64,000 nucleotides of DNA from Euclidia mi (GCA_944739405.2 OX123186.2:32907551-32971550), one strand, 5' to 3'. Counted from the first letter of the stretch, positions 1-11,102 are shown. Program-made: numbers and translations. Notes: generated by a model from the letters alone, not told the origin.

Positions 1-109
1 TTGATACTTTAGTTAGAATTTGAACCAAACGCTTGTTATGTGTGTTTTTGGAAAAAGCAAGTAAATATTTGGCAAAAACCAAGCCAGAACAAAGTTACTA
101 ACTTAATTC

Positions 110-615
110 AGAGGTGTAGCAAACTGAAGTAGTGGACTGGCTACATCAGTCGCAGAACCAATTATGGGTGGAGTAGACAAGTTCCCGCCTAGAGGCCACG
201 TCTCGGCAAGCGTAGTGTTGGACGCCCTTCTGCTAAATATATCGACGACTTGAGGAGGGAGCTGGTAGTGACTGGATTTCGAAAGCGGGAGATCGGATCT
301 TGTGGTGTTACCCTGGGGGAGGCCTACATCCAGCTGTGAACTGCATCTGGCTGAAGTGATTTGACAAAAAATCCTTATTATTTCTAATTAATCAAAATAT
401 AATTGTTTGTAGTTAAATAAGATTTTTGATTTATAAGGTTTTAAGGAAGGGAAGAAATATTCTTTGACCAAAATCGACCAAAAAGAGATTTATTACACCT
501 ACATCATCCATTTTCTCTCAGCACGAATCTAAGGTAGACTGGGAGATAATGCCTATGCCATTAAGTCCGCCTGTATACTTTGTGTATATAAAGTTTAATA
601 AATAAATAAAAATCG
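110..615 (+). mobile_element. 3' end of an RTE-type LINE, 5'-truncated
   Basis: A decayed translation between about 118 and 345 reads like the extreme C-terminus of RTE/BovB-type reverse transcriptases, including VGRPSAKYIDDLRREL and a closing GEAYIQL before a stop. A 3' UTR follows, containing gcctatgccattaagtcc near 550, and the element ends in an (AATAA)n-like tail near 597-612. No RT catalytic motif is present, so this is a dead 5'-truncated copy. Clade assignment rests on remembered motif similarity; that it is a LINE tail is more certain than the clade. Confidence 0.6.
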
Positions 616-939
616 TGTGTAAATAATGTCATCGTTAATGCATATATTCACCACTGCAAATCATATTGTTATACAGTAGACCAAAAACAAAGTTTCTTGA
701 TAACAAATTGAATCAGTTTTCAAGAATCATAAGAAACAAGATAATGTTTATACCAAAAAGGTTTCTCAATGCATTGATAACAAAATAAGCTTCGAAGAGC
801 ATTATACCTACTTGAAAACATCAAACCTTAATTATTTCAAACTGCTCCTTCAATATATTTTGTGATGTCAAACAAGATTTTACGATCCAATTTTGTTTGG
901 ATTATACTTACGTCAATGTGAACTCTTTTATTGGTCGCA

Positions 940-1431
940 TTAAGGGTGCTTGTACACGGTGCATGTAGCTGGAGCAAGTAAAGGTGCGGGTTATACGCGT
1001 GAGTAATATGCGCAAGCTACTTGATCAAGTTACTCGATTGTACTTGTACGTGGTGCAAATAACTGGAGCAAGTAAAGACGCGGGCTACTTGCGCAAGCTG
1101 TGTGTACAAGTTATTTGTTCGTCGTCAAGAGCTAGGTACATGTGCATGCTATTCGCGTGGTAGCTTTATGACTTGAATCGCGTCAAAATATCTCGACGAA
1201 CGAAATTATTTTATAATCATACGTTAAAAATGTAATTTTAACAAGGAACATGCGCGAGTGACTCGCGCGCGCCGCAGAGCACGCGAATTACTTGCGCGGG
1301 TGGCTCGCATTGGTACATGCTCAAGTCGCTGGACCCGCACACCTTTTTAAACGATATTTTTACGGTGCATATAACCCGCGCAAGTGCCTCAACATGCTCA
1401 AGCTACATGCGCCGTGTAGAAGCACACTTAA
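940..1431. mobile_element. TTAA-flanked MITE with about 36-bp terminal inverted repeats
   Basis: TTAA occurs at 940-943 and 1428-1431. Directly inside, the ends are imperfect inverted repeats: left GGGTGCTTGTACACGG, right (reverse complement) GTGTGCTTCTACACGG, both running on into GCATGTAGC and a GAGCAAGT/GAGCATGT motif. The interior is dense in GCGCAAGT/ACTTGCGC subterminal motifs on both strands, unlike the AT-rich surroundings. There is no coding capacity. The TTAA target suggests mobilisation by a TTAA-specific (piggyBac-like) transposase, but the TIR does not start with the usual CCC, so the superfamily is open. Confidence 0.7.
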
Positions 1432-1857
1432 GTCTTGCTGGAATCTTTTAATATGATACATGATGTATTACGGTTATTATGATACAGTTAAGAAATATCT
1501 TATTTATTGTGGATAGCAAATTTTTTTGGCTAGTTTCTGTAATATTCGGCTATTGAAGTAAGATATATTACTAATGACAATATATTTATTCGTCAATTTG
1601 GCAATGAAAATATAGAACATATTTATGGTTATTACCGCCAAATAATTGCTGAAGACTCCTCCTTCTTAACCTTACTATCTTGATACCCATCCACTTCCTG
1701 ATGTTACGAAAATGCTCATATTATTTTTTGTTAAATACGAAATATTATATGCTTATGCTTCTCTGACTTCATTGAAATATGAATGAAAGATGTATAGGAA
1801 GACAGAATGCGAATATGAATGTGTATGAAGTAGGCGAACATTTTTGATTCTTTTAGG

Positions 1858-2181
1858 GTTGTATTCACAGAAATAAATAGTAATAGAATGGTGAATGTCA
1901 CGTCATCGCGTACATTTCGCGCGTGCCACATTTCAGCAAGTCCCGCCCACAGTGACGTATAGATAGTGAGGGTCACTAAGGAATTATTATCGATGTGTGT
2001 GTGTGATGTAGCTGTGGAAAACGAAATTATGTTATTGTTTATAAAAAAAATGACCATTGCTGATTGTCAGGCAGAATAATGTTGTACACATGTGTAAACA
2101 CATGCGCTATAGTGCAATAGTTTGACACGCGCACCACGCCCATGTCACCGTTCTATTACTATTTATTTCTGTGGTTGTATT
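1858..2181. mobile_element. hAT-type MITE with 8-bp target-site duplication
   Basis: The 308-bp body (1866-2173) has about 30-bp terminal inverted repeats starting CACAGAAATAAATAG, with one mismatch noted. It is flanked by the perfect 8-bp direct repeat GTTGTATT at 1858-1865 and 2174-2181. An 8-bp duplication and a CA-starting TIR are hallmarks of the hAT superfamily. The body encodes nothing convincing; open frames across it are incidental. Confidence 0.8.
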
Positions 2182-2557
2182 TAACTGTTAGTCAAAAATA
2201 CTAATTTTCCACCAAAAATACTAATTGCACCACTAAGCTAAGTTGACGGAGCACTGCTTCGCAGGGCTCCTATTTTTGGGAGCAGGGTCACAAGAGAACC
2301 TAACATAACCTATTAAGTTTTCTGAGTGGATAAGTTGCCCGAGCGGACGAAACTTTTCATATCAAATTATATTTTGTAAAAAGATCATCATATTTGGTGT
2401 ACAAATAGTATTTTAGTGTACAAGTCAGTATTTTAGTGAAATAATAAAGTTTTTTGCGTAACTCACTTTAGTGTGTTACATAACATTTTTGATACGCTGT
2501 TAAAAATATTCCATTCTTTTATAACTTCCAATTGTAGTGCATGACATGCAGATACAG

Positions 2558-2614
2558 CTTTCTCTGTCTAACTCAGCTGCATATAATATATGCAGCTGAG
2601 TTAGACAGAGAAAG
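2558..2614. repeat. Perfect 57-bp palindrome
   Basis: Left arm 2558-2585 and right arm 2587-2614 are exact inverted copies (28 nt each; arm begins CTTTCTCTGTCTAACTCAGC) around a single central A. It abuts a long (TA)n tract. It is either a collapsed foldback/MITE pair or a hairpin; no gene is involved. Confidence 0.9.
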
Positions 2615-2667
2615 ATATATATATTATATATATATATATAGGCTCGCCACCTATTACGTGGGATCAA

Positions 2668-2711
<44 letters not shown>
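2615..2711. repeat. (TA)n microsatellite interrupted by a SINE-tail fragment
   Basis: There are two TA-dinucleotide runs (about 2615-2640 and 2666-2711). Between them, 2641-2668 carries ggctcgccacctattacgtg, a piece of the conserved body of the SINE family described at 43120 and 34503. The SINE piece probably seeded or was inserted in the microsatellite. Confidence 0.75.
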
Positions 2712-2713
<2 letters not shown>

Positions 2714-3023
2714 TCTATTGTCACTTTAATATTTATAGCACAATTTTTTTGTCAAATATAAATTGAAATGAAGTTAAATATCCGTACAAATACGTTTGAG
2801 TTAATGTAGTACGGGAGCTACGTAGGTATTATACAAAATTTGTTAATAAAATTATTGTAATAATATTTAATTATGAATAACACAAAAATAAAGGCGATAT
2901 TGTGAACTCTATTATTATGTAGTAAGTTGTAGCTACAGAAGGTTATTCGAATGACTCGATTACTTCAGTGTTTAGTATTTTTAAATACTCTATCGTTTGT
3001 TGAGTCATCTAGTGTTCTGGTTT

Positions 3024-3290
3024 AAACTGGCCTTTGTTGCAGTGGTCAATTGTATTGACGGCTAAGCTGGATGTCTTAAGTTCGATTCCCACCCAGAACG
3101 AATCTTTGTGTGATAAACATATTTTAGAAACAAAATTTAATACAAACGATTATTTATTCTGTGTCTGTGGAAAATATATGTATTTTGTAATAAGAAAGCT
3201 ATGTTTTCCTGTTGCCTGGTTGCCATGGTAAGTAGGTACCTACATGCTCTGCTTAGTTTGGGATCAGTTGAATGTTTGTGTCAGTAAAAA
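3024..3290 (+). mobile_element. tRNA-derived SINE (family 2), diverged
   Basis: The head (3030-3100) resembles a tRNA: an A-box-like stretch around gcagtggtcaattgt and a clear B-box-like gttcgattccc at 3080-3090. A body follows, ending gctctgcttagtttgggat (about 3247-3265). The same ending, cagcttagtttggga, occurs in the copy at 40250-40520. No coding function. Confidence 0.65.
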
Positions 3291-3592
3291 AACATTTTGA
3301 TTCAGTACTGACTGAGGCTTCCAGAAAACATTTGTACTATGATAGTGCAGACCCGTGAATGAACTATTTTCCGAAATGTTACCCGATCCTTCTTGTCTGT
3401 CTAGTTTCTTCAAATGTTTTGTCTAAAACAAACTGCTTTTAGGACAGTCGGCTGTATATGACATTCATGAGTAGCAGTATGTAAGCAGGTGACAGCCATA
3501 AATTAAATTATACCGCAGTCATCAAACAAAGTGTAGACACATATCACTTACAACTGATATAACTATTTTGTGACAAATTTAGATAATCAACT

Positions 3593-3860
3593 GCCTCCGT
3601 GATCCAGCGTTTGCTCTCAGCAGTTGCTGAGCGGAGGCCCCGGATTCGATTCCCGGGTTGGGCAAAAGTGATACTGGGTTTTTTCGAATAATTCTCAGTA
3701 GCAGCACGGAGTCTGGTGATGTACCCGGTGACGGCAATAGGCTTGCCCCCTATTAGGACCTAAAAAATTCATGGCAAAATGTGGGTGTAATATTACACCT
3801 TTGCCTACCCCTTCGGGAATACAGGCGTGAGCCTATAAAAAAAATCTCATCTCATCGGCT
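3593..3860 (+). mobile_element. tRNA-derived SINE (family 1), complete copy
   Basis: The tRNA-related head contains the B box ggattcgattcccggg at about 3642-3657. The conserved body follows, with cagcacggagtctgg, aataggcttgccccctatta and tgtgggtgtaatattacacc. The tail is gcctaccccttcggg...caggcgtgagcctat, then A-rich sequence and a tctcatctcatc run. The 5' 35 bp differ from the 43120 copy, suggesting a subfamily. Confidence 0.8.
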
Positions 3861-4104
3861 CATTAAAAGTTTCAAGGTTTTTGAATAACACAATAGTAGA
3901 ATTATTAATTAGCAGCACATACATACGAGTCGCAAATGTCAAAAAGGAAGCAAAATCAGTTTTACATCAGGATCTTTAAGTGAAGCAAATTGTTGTTATG
4001 TTGGATTAGATATAAGTGAGTATTATATAAGTTATAATCACGATACCATCCAATCGTACTCAAACGTTGATACTATTTCCGTAATATTATAAATTATACG
4101 GTTT

Positions 4105-4200
4105 GAAACCACACTATGGTTTAACTAGAAACTACATTGTTTATTCCTAACCGACGTTTCGATTTCTTTACGGGAATCATGGTCACGAAAGAGTGAGATG
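4105..4200. repeat. Fragment related to the 48.35/51.4 kb foldback family
   Basis: The segment contains ctagaaactacattg, then ccgacgtttcgatttcttta and gggaatcatgg. This mirrors the order tagaaactaca, ccgacgttacgaattcttta, ggattcatg at 51480-51535. It is a short, diverged relic with no coding content. Confidence 0.5.
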
Positions 4201-4530
4201 ACATTTATTTTAGTCTTGAATTTGAACCCAAGAAAATACTAAAACGATTATGTTCAGACACTAAAAAAATATATTTTCAGCGCACGTTTGTGCGTTGTAG
4301 CATCTAAGTCTTGAAGTCACTCTAAGCCTAGGCCATCAATCCTTATTAAGACCAAGTAATCCTCGTACTGGCAGTAGTTACAAAACTATTTTTTAAAGCA
4401 GAGAAGAATATAGCTAAGAGTTATTATAATATATATCTTACATTTTAATAAACGCCCAACTATCCCCCTTGTTAACTGAAAACTTAAGATTTATAAAAAA
4501 AATAAGGGATTTAAACTTTCGTGGTCATTT

Positions 4531-6361
4531 AAACTTATTTTAAATTGTCTTTCGGGATATATACTACGTGACTTTGTTTGGAGTAACCGATATTTCGGCA
4601 CTGTTGCAAGCGCCATGTTCACGGATGTACTGAGGGTATTGCGGGTGGATGAATGTTACGAGCAAGTATAACGGTCTACCCGCTTTCTTGCTCGTTTTTT
4701 GCGTTCAACACCACTAGCATTGTTATCACTATCGCACTGTGCCCGATCACGACATACTACACTCACTACGTCAGCTCGCGGTTTGACTTTGTTCTTTTCA
4801 CGGGTTTCACATAGACATACCACTGGATGCCAGATACTCGACAATTGAAACCCATCCTCTCTATTGAAGTTTTTGCAATTTTTAATTTCAAAAGCCTCCC
4901 TAACCATTCGAGGTATGTACTATGTAGTGGCGTTCTGTCGAAAGCACCTGAGGGTTATGTAACTCAATCCAGTGGTCGGTACCCGAGTCTTAGAGCTGTT
5001 GAGCTATGGCCGACTTGTGTGGTTCATTACTTTTGACTGCCCTGATGTGTTCTTTTACACGGCAAGGGATGGTGCGTTTAGATTGTCCTATATAGGAACG
5101 CCCACAGCTGCAGTCAATTTTGTATACACTTGACTTTTCTAAGGGAAGACTGTCTTTCGGCGTTCTTATATATTGCGACAGTTTCTTAAAAGAAGTGAAG
5201 ATAGTTTTAACTGAAACCTTCTTAAGGATGTTGGCGACCTTATCTGTCACTCTTTTGACGTACGGTAAGTACGCTGGGTGTCGTTCAACCTTGAAGTCCA
5301 GGTGTTTTTGAGTATGTCTGGGTGGTCGAATTCGGCTACTGTACCCGTTCTTGTGTAGAACGTCGCTTATATGTGAAAGTTCCTTATTCAAATGTTCCTC
5401 GTCACACAAGCTGTATGCCCGATCGGTAAGCGACGTTATAACGGAATTCAGTTGACTTGGGTGATGATGTGAGTCGGCTTGTAGATAGCGATCTGTGTGC
5501 GTTGGTTTTCTGTATACGGAGTGGCTCAGGGAACCGTCATCTCGTACGGCAATCATAACGTCAAGGAACGCCATTCTGCTATCCCTTTCCATTTCATAAG
5601 TAAAATCCATTTTACTGTGGATGCTGTTTAAATGTGCCAAGTACTGATGAACAGTTGCTTCATGGCCTTTCAAAACGCAGAAAATGTCGTCCACATACCG
5701 TTTCCAAATTTGTAAACTCAATGGGGCAGTAGCAATGGCTTGGTTTTCGAAATGTTCCATCCATAGATTGGCTACCACTGGAGTTACCGGGCTGCCCATC
5801 ACTACGCCATCAATTTGTAGGTAGTACTCACCTCTGTATAGAAAGTAATTTGTGGTCAGGCAATGGTGCACCAGGTTGGCATATACCACAGCAAGATGGT
5901 CCTCGCTGATCCTACGTCGAATTACCTCCATGCAGTTTGCTATCGGCACGTTTGTGAAAAGCGATTTTACGTCAAAACTGACCATCACTTCTTTTTCACT
6001 TACGTTACTATGACGTAGAATCTCAATAAAATGTCGGGAGTCTTTGACATACGATGTTGTTCTACCCACCAATGGCCGCAGGACCTTAGCTACGTGTTTA
6101 GCTAGTTGGTAAGTAGGTGAATCAACTTGACTGACGATAGGCCGTAAAGGAATGTTGTTCTTGTGTACCTTTGGCAAACCATACAGTTCAGGGGGTAGAA
6201 CATTACGAGGTCGTAGTAAATGGGATACCGTATCTTCACCGATCGCGTGCTGGCACTCCTTGATCTGCCTCTGGGTATTACGGTTCAATCACTCGATTGA
6301 ACCGTAATACCCAGACAAAGGTACGTGGTATATATCCCGAAAGACAATTTAAAATAAGTTT
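4531..6361 (-). mobile_element. Penelope-like retroelement, 5'-truncated, with inverted terminal repeats
   Basis: The element is bounded by inverted repeats: 4531-4581 matches the reverse complement of 6311-6361 at 47 of 51 positions (both start AAACTTATTTTAAATTG). Inside lies the RT/GIY-YIG pseudogene. At the 5' (right) side a 21-bp arm pair (6270-6290 and 6295-6315, 4-nt loop) folds the start of the retained coding sequence back on itself. Penelope-like elements commonly carry terminal pseudo-LTRs in direct or inverted arrangement with complex 5' ends, which fits. Confidence 0.8.
4656..6288 (-). pseudogene. Penelope-like reverse transcriptase plus GIY-YIG endonuclease (broken)
   Basis: The longest frame is 432 codons (6288 to 4990). 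Family motifs appear in order: LPKVHK (residues 38-43), FDVKSLFTNVP (105-115), MGSPVTPVVAN (164-174), and the catalytic YVDDIF (198-203). A GIY-YIG start follows in VYKIDCSCGRSYIGQS (388-403). A stop near 4990 ends this frame. The rest of the GIY-YIG module, including REAFEIKNCKNFNREDGF, continues in another frame at 4850-4907, so there is at least one frameshift. The N-terminal half usual for such elements is missing. RT and endonuclease residues look conserved, but the copy cannot make a full protein. It copies RNA onto target DNA in the nucleus; host genes are unrelated. Assignment is firm, inactivity also. Confidence 0.9.
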
Positions 6362-6554
6362 ATAAAAAAAGTTCTAGAAACTTTAATTTAATTATTTCCC
6401 AACTTTCGTCGTTGTAATGAAGTACCTACAAATATTGTTTCAATTTTAATTAGCTAAAATCTTGATTAACTTAAAAAGTTATAAGCGATGAGTTTTAATT
6501 ATTTCCATTATATTTGTGGACTAACTTCAATTAATACTTTTATTTTATGTTTAG

Positions 6555-6745
6555 ATGCGGCCTGCGGCTTCGTTTGCGGATAAATTTTATATTATATATT
6601 AACTTTCATTTAAACTTTCGAAATCTAGTCCTTTCGAAAAACCCGTTCTTAATGAACGGCTACTATATATAAACTACTTTCCTGCCAAATTTCATCTTTA
6701 TACGTCTAGCGGTTTTCGAGATTTCCGCTGACCTTTTGCTTATAA
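6555..6745. repeat. Interspersed repeat fragment
   Basis: The stretch cctgccaaatttcatcttta ... cggttttcgagatttc near 6680-6730 resembles a sequence I recall as common in lepidopteran introns (tails of LINEs or non-autonomous elements). There is no ORF. Family unnamed. Confidence 0.4.
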
Positions 6746-6749
6746 ATAT

Positions 6750-9700
6750 GTATATAGATTTTAATTCTGGGAGATGGGCCTCGTTGGCCTTGGTTGGCAA
6801 CCTATCTAGGAGAAGGAAAACTCCGAAATTAAACCAACTTTCAGGGAGCATACTCGACACAAAACCCCGATCTAAGGTGTCAACTGACCCGTGCCGAGGG
6901 ATTCGTGGCCAGAGGGCAAGCTGGTCTCAAACGGAAGGTGCCTGTGTTGGTGGTCACAGGGCACAGCTGGGATTCCATCTTACCCCCGTACAGGGCTCTG
7001 CGGGAATGGACATTTTAAATGCCTATTACTCGTGGGAACGCTATGAGGATAGATATTAATAATTCTTTAAATGGCGGCGACGCGGTTCGCAACCCGTCAC
7101 GTCTCGTTTCTCGCGAGGGCGAAAAGCGGCCTGCGGAAAGCCGATTTGCAACATTGAATGTTGGCGGTGGAATGGACGGAAAATTGGATGAAGTATACCA
7201 GATGATGGATGATAGAAACATTGATTTTCTGTGTGTGAATGAAACGAAAAAGAAAGGATGTGGCACTACCAAGCATGGCAGCTACACGGCGTATTGGTCC
7301 GGAGTAGATAGTACCACCAGAGCCTGCAAGGGAGTTGGTTTTTGTCTGCGCGAATGAATGAGTGCGTAAAAGAGTTTGAATGTGTAAATGCAAGGCTACT
7401 ATGGATGAGAATGAAAATAGGACTTACTCGTCTTCTTATTGTAGGGGTTTACGCCCCGGTCAATATTGTAACGGGTATGTTACAACATGAGCAAGACGAA
7501 AGGCAGGAGTTTTGGGAGAGTTTAAGAGAGATTCTGAGGAACTGTAAGGATAATGAAAGATTGATTTTGTTAGGTGATTTCAATGGAAGGGTGGGAGTAA
7601 AGCGAGATGGATTTGAAAGGGTTTTAGGTGGATTCGGTGATAAGAGTGTGAACGAAAATGGAAAAGAACTGCTTGAGGTTTGTTTGGAGTGGAGCCTTTG
7701 TGTGGCAAACACCATGTTTGATCACAAAAGGATACATTTGTATACACGTGAGGCGAAAAATGTTACAAGAAGTATGATTGATTTTGTAATAGTAGATGAA
7801 CGACTGAGAAAAAATGTGTTGGATACGAGAGTATTTGGAGGGATCGGCATCCATACAGACCACTTTTTGGTGTTAAGCCGGATAAGTGGGCTCTTTAGAG
7901 GATGGCGACACCGAGAAAATAATCATGAAAGGGTCTTGGAAAGAATAAAAGTAGAAAATCTGCAAGAGAAAGATGTGAAAGATGAGTATAAGCGAAGATT
8001 GATAGCAAGATTTGAGAGGTTTGATGGCATAAATGATTTTGAAGAATTATGGCATTCCTTTAAAGAAGATGTAGTATGTGTAGCGTCTGAAGTATGTGGT
8101 GTGATCAAGAGAAGGAAACTACGAAAGGTTAAGAATACATGGTGGGACAAGGATGTACAATCAGCAGTATCAGAGAAGAAGAAAGCGTGGTTAGATTGGT
8201 TGGCTGCCAGAGCAAATGAAAGAATGGGGAAGGCAACGAGTGATGACATAGATGAAGCAAGAAAGGAGTTTGTTAGGTGTAAAATAATAGTGAAAGAAAT
8301 GGTTAAAAGGAAAAAAGCGGCAAAGAAAGATGAGTTTGATAGTAGATTATCTGACGACTTTCGGAGAAACATTAAGATTTTCTGGAAATCTGTTCGTGCA
8401 GTTCGAGGAAAAACTCAATCTTCAGAATACACAGCAATCAGAGACAAGAATGGAAAGATACTGAATGGTGAATCGTGTGTGTTGAAGAGATGGAAAGAGT
8501 ATTTTGAAGGATGATTCTCGACAGAGACATCAACAGGTGAAATGAATGATAATGATAGCAATGATGAAAGCGATATTGGCGTGGATAAGATTTTGAAGGC
8601 ACTGGCCAGTATGAAATTAGGTAAGGCTGCAGGGTATGATAGGATTACAGTCGAAATGCTGAAGGCTGGACAGGGCATCATAATTAGTCAGCTGCAGCGT
8701 TTATTTAACTTGTGCTAGAGCACCGGCCGGGTACCTGATGACTGGGCCACAGCAGTAGTTGTGCCTCTTTATAAAGGAAAAGGCTCGCAACAAGACTGCA
8801 AAAACTATAGAGGCATTAGCCTTCTCAGCATTGTTGGCAAATTGTATGCGAAGGTACTGATTGAAAGAGTTATGAAAGTTACCGACAAGAAAATATGGGA
8901 TGTACAAGCGGGATTCCGAAAGGTTATGGGGTGTACGGATCAAGTATTTTCCTTTCGATGCATAGCCGAGAAATTTTTGGCCAAAGGTCAAAAGGTCCAC
9001 TGCGCATTCGTGGATTTGGAAAAGGCTTATGATAAAGTGGTGAGCAATGAAATGTGGTCGGTACTGTCGATGTATGGGGTGAACAGCAGCCTCATACGAG
9101 CTCTGAAATCCCTTTATGAGGATTCTAAAGCTTGTGTGAGGATAAACGGGGCATACACTGACTGGTTTACCATCAACACAGGTGTTAGACAGGGATGTGT
9201 AGCGTCGCCGTGGCTGTTCAACCTCTTCATGGACAGTTGTTTGCAAGATTTGAAACATAGTGATTATGGATTAAGGATGAATGAGTAACTTGTCAAATGC
9301 CTCCTTTATGCTGATGATCAGGTTAAACTTGCGTGTCCAGCGGAGAAGTTGCAGGAAATGGTAACAGTCATGCATGGCGCGTTAGAGAGGAAAGGAATGA
9401 AAGTGAATGTAAGTAAAACGAAAGTTATGGTTTTTGAAAAAGAGGAATGCGTTACGGCTTGTAATGTTATGATCGATGGACAACAAGTGGAGCAAGTGAA
9501 TGAGTTTGTATATTTAGGTACGCTGTTTACAAGAGATGGTAAGAATGTAGAAGATATTGAAAGAAGAGTTAATGCAGGTAATAGAGTAAATGGAGCTCTG
9601 AAGGCGTTTATGAATAGCCACAACGTGTCCAAAAGGGCACGTTTGGCTGTGCATAGAGGGGTATTAGTACCTACTTTTATGTATGGTAGTGATAGTTGGG

Positions 9701-10165
9701 TATGGCAGAAGATTCATGAAAGTAAAATAAATGCTGTAGAAATGAGAGCACTGAGAAGTATGTGTGGTGTTTCTCTGATTGACAGAATAAAGAATTGTGT
9801 GATAAGAGAGTGTTGTGGGTTAAAAGAAGATATAGTGACAAGCATCGAGAAAGGTATGCTAAGATGGTTTGGGCACGTGGAGAGGATGGATGACGAAAGA
9901 CTGACCAAGCAGATATATAAGGCAAGTGTGGAAGGGACAGGACGAAGGGGAAGACCTAGGCGGACGTTCTCTGACCAGATTGGAGACATCCTAAAAACAG
10001 GGCAGGTGAGAAGTATCCTGAACAGAAGAGCATGCATGAGGAATCTGATGGGAGTGAATGAAGCAAGAGAGATATGTCAGGATCGTTGCAAATGGCGTTC
10101 CGTAGTCTCTGCCTACCCCTCCGGGAAACAGGCGTGTGTCTATGTATGTATGTATGTATAGATTT
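6750..10165 (+). mobile_element. Near full-length APE-type LINE (RTE-superfamily-like)
   Basis: The element carries a probable 5' leader (about 6750-7018), one long ORF2-like pseudogene (EN-RT-C-terminal domain) and a very short 3' end. Its last coding bases (tctgcctacccctccgggaa at 10109-10128) run straight into (TATG)n at 10140-10160. No poly(A) tail. The same family recurs as fragments at 36283-36421 (-) and 36690-37400 (+). The exact clade (RTE, Proto2 or relative) needs a phylogeny. The 5' boundary is approximate. Confidence 0.8.
7019..10161 (+). pseudogene. LINE ORF2: AP endonuclease and reverse transcriptase (disabled)
   Basis: The EN domain starts in one frame (7019-7357; FATLNVGG, FLCVNETKKKG) and continues after a frameshift at about 7345 in the frame used to the end (GVYAPV, LLGDFNGRVG near 7575, MIDFVIVDE near 7790, HTDHFLV). 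The RT domain has VVPLYKGKG, NYRGISLLS, FVDLEKAYDKV, GVRQGCVASPWLFNLFMD and the catalytic YADD near 9310. The C-terminal part ends with GRRGRPRRT and SAYPSGKQA. In-frame stops at 8512-8514, 8716-8718 and 9286-9288 plus the frameshift disable it. Catalytic motifs survive, so decay is modest and the insertion probably not very old. It lies upstream of the CUB gene and has no evident host role. Confidence 0.85.
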
Positions 10166-10479
10166 TATTTATTACTTTTAAATTCCCACGCGGAGGATGT
10201 TGGACTTCATCAAATCATACTGTAGATTCATAGATAGAATAAGCGGACACTGTAGTGGTATTTAGTACGTACGATATACTCCGGGCCTCAAATCCAACTT
10301 TCTGAAGAACTCAATTTTGTGTGTTGGAGAGAGCCTCGCAAATTGGTTTACCACGTCTCCTATACAAAATATTTTTTTTTAAACTCAGCAAAATATACTT
10401 TTATCTTCAAATAAGATAAGTTTTTTCGAACATACATATGGTTCATTTAGTGACATAGATACCTTTCTCCCTATTAGTA

Positions 10480-10705
10480 CAAATACATAGGATGGTAACC
10501 CTAGAGCGGCGGGGTCGCGGCAGTTATGCTGATGTGATCCTGTGACCCCGCCATTCAATGGGATCGGATAGAGGAACACCATGGCGGTTTTAGTGGGTAG
10601 TCCCGGCGCTTCTCGTCGGGGAGTCACCACACTCTCCCTAGACTGAGCCCCTTTAGGGGCCCAGCCTAGGGGGGTCAGCCCGTAAATTGTTTGGTTTCCA
10701 TCATG
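10480..10705. repeat. GC-rich element fragment, probably a LINE 3' end
   Basis: A 225-bp island much richer in GC than its flanks, with ggcggttttagtgggtagtc and tcggggagtcacc, phrases I associate with 3' UTRs of lepidopteran Jockey-type LINEs. Open frames here are compositional artefacts. Flanks 10166-10480 and 10706-11026 show nothing recognisable. Confidence 0.4.
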
Positions 10706-11026
10706 GTTCAAAAAAACAAACCCTAGAGCATTAAATTTGCCAGGTAAAAAAATTTACAGTATGCATCGCAACCATTACTATTGTATTATTAAGTGAAATT
10801 GCTGCGGCAACAAATAATTTAGCTTTTATATTAAATGCTGAAATTGTATAGCTAATGGTTTTGCTTGCAGTTCGATTGCATGGTTATGCACAATTTGATG
10901 TAAATTGTGTTTGTATTTTTGACATAACCTGTGCATAATCATAGACTCACCAGAAAATCTTACTACTATTATAAACTTAAAAGTTAGTGAGGGTGAATGG
11001 ATCGATGGATGTTTGTTACATTTTTT

Positions 11027-11102
11027 TATAGACTGACGCTAGTATCCCCGAAAGGGTAGACAGAGGTGTAACTAATATTACACCCACATTTCGCCATGTT
11101 TC
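11027..11102 (-). mobile_element. SINE family 1 tail fragment
   Basis: On the minus strand this reads ggcgaaatgtgggtgtaata ... ctaccctttcgg ... tctataaaaaaa, the 3' 75 bp of SINE family 1. The 5' part is missing. Confidence 0.7.

Noticed and set aside
1731..2057. 108-codon minus-strand frame
   Set aside because: It runs across the boundary of the hAT MITE and has no family signature.
2500..2729. Tyr/Ile repeat-rich frames on both strands
   Set aside because: Translation of the (TA)n microsatellite and palindrome.
10385..10711. 108-codon minus-strand frame
   Set aside because: Lies on a GC-rich LINE 3'-end-like fragment; no conserved protein motif.
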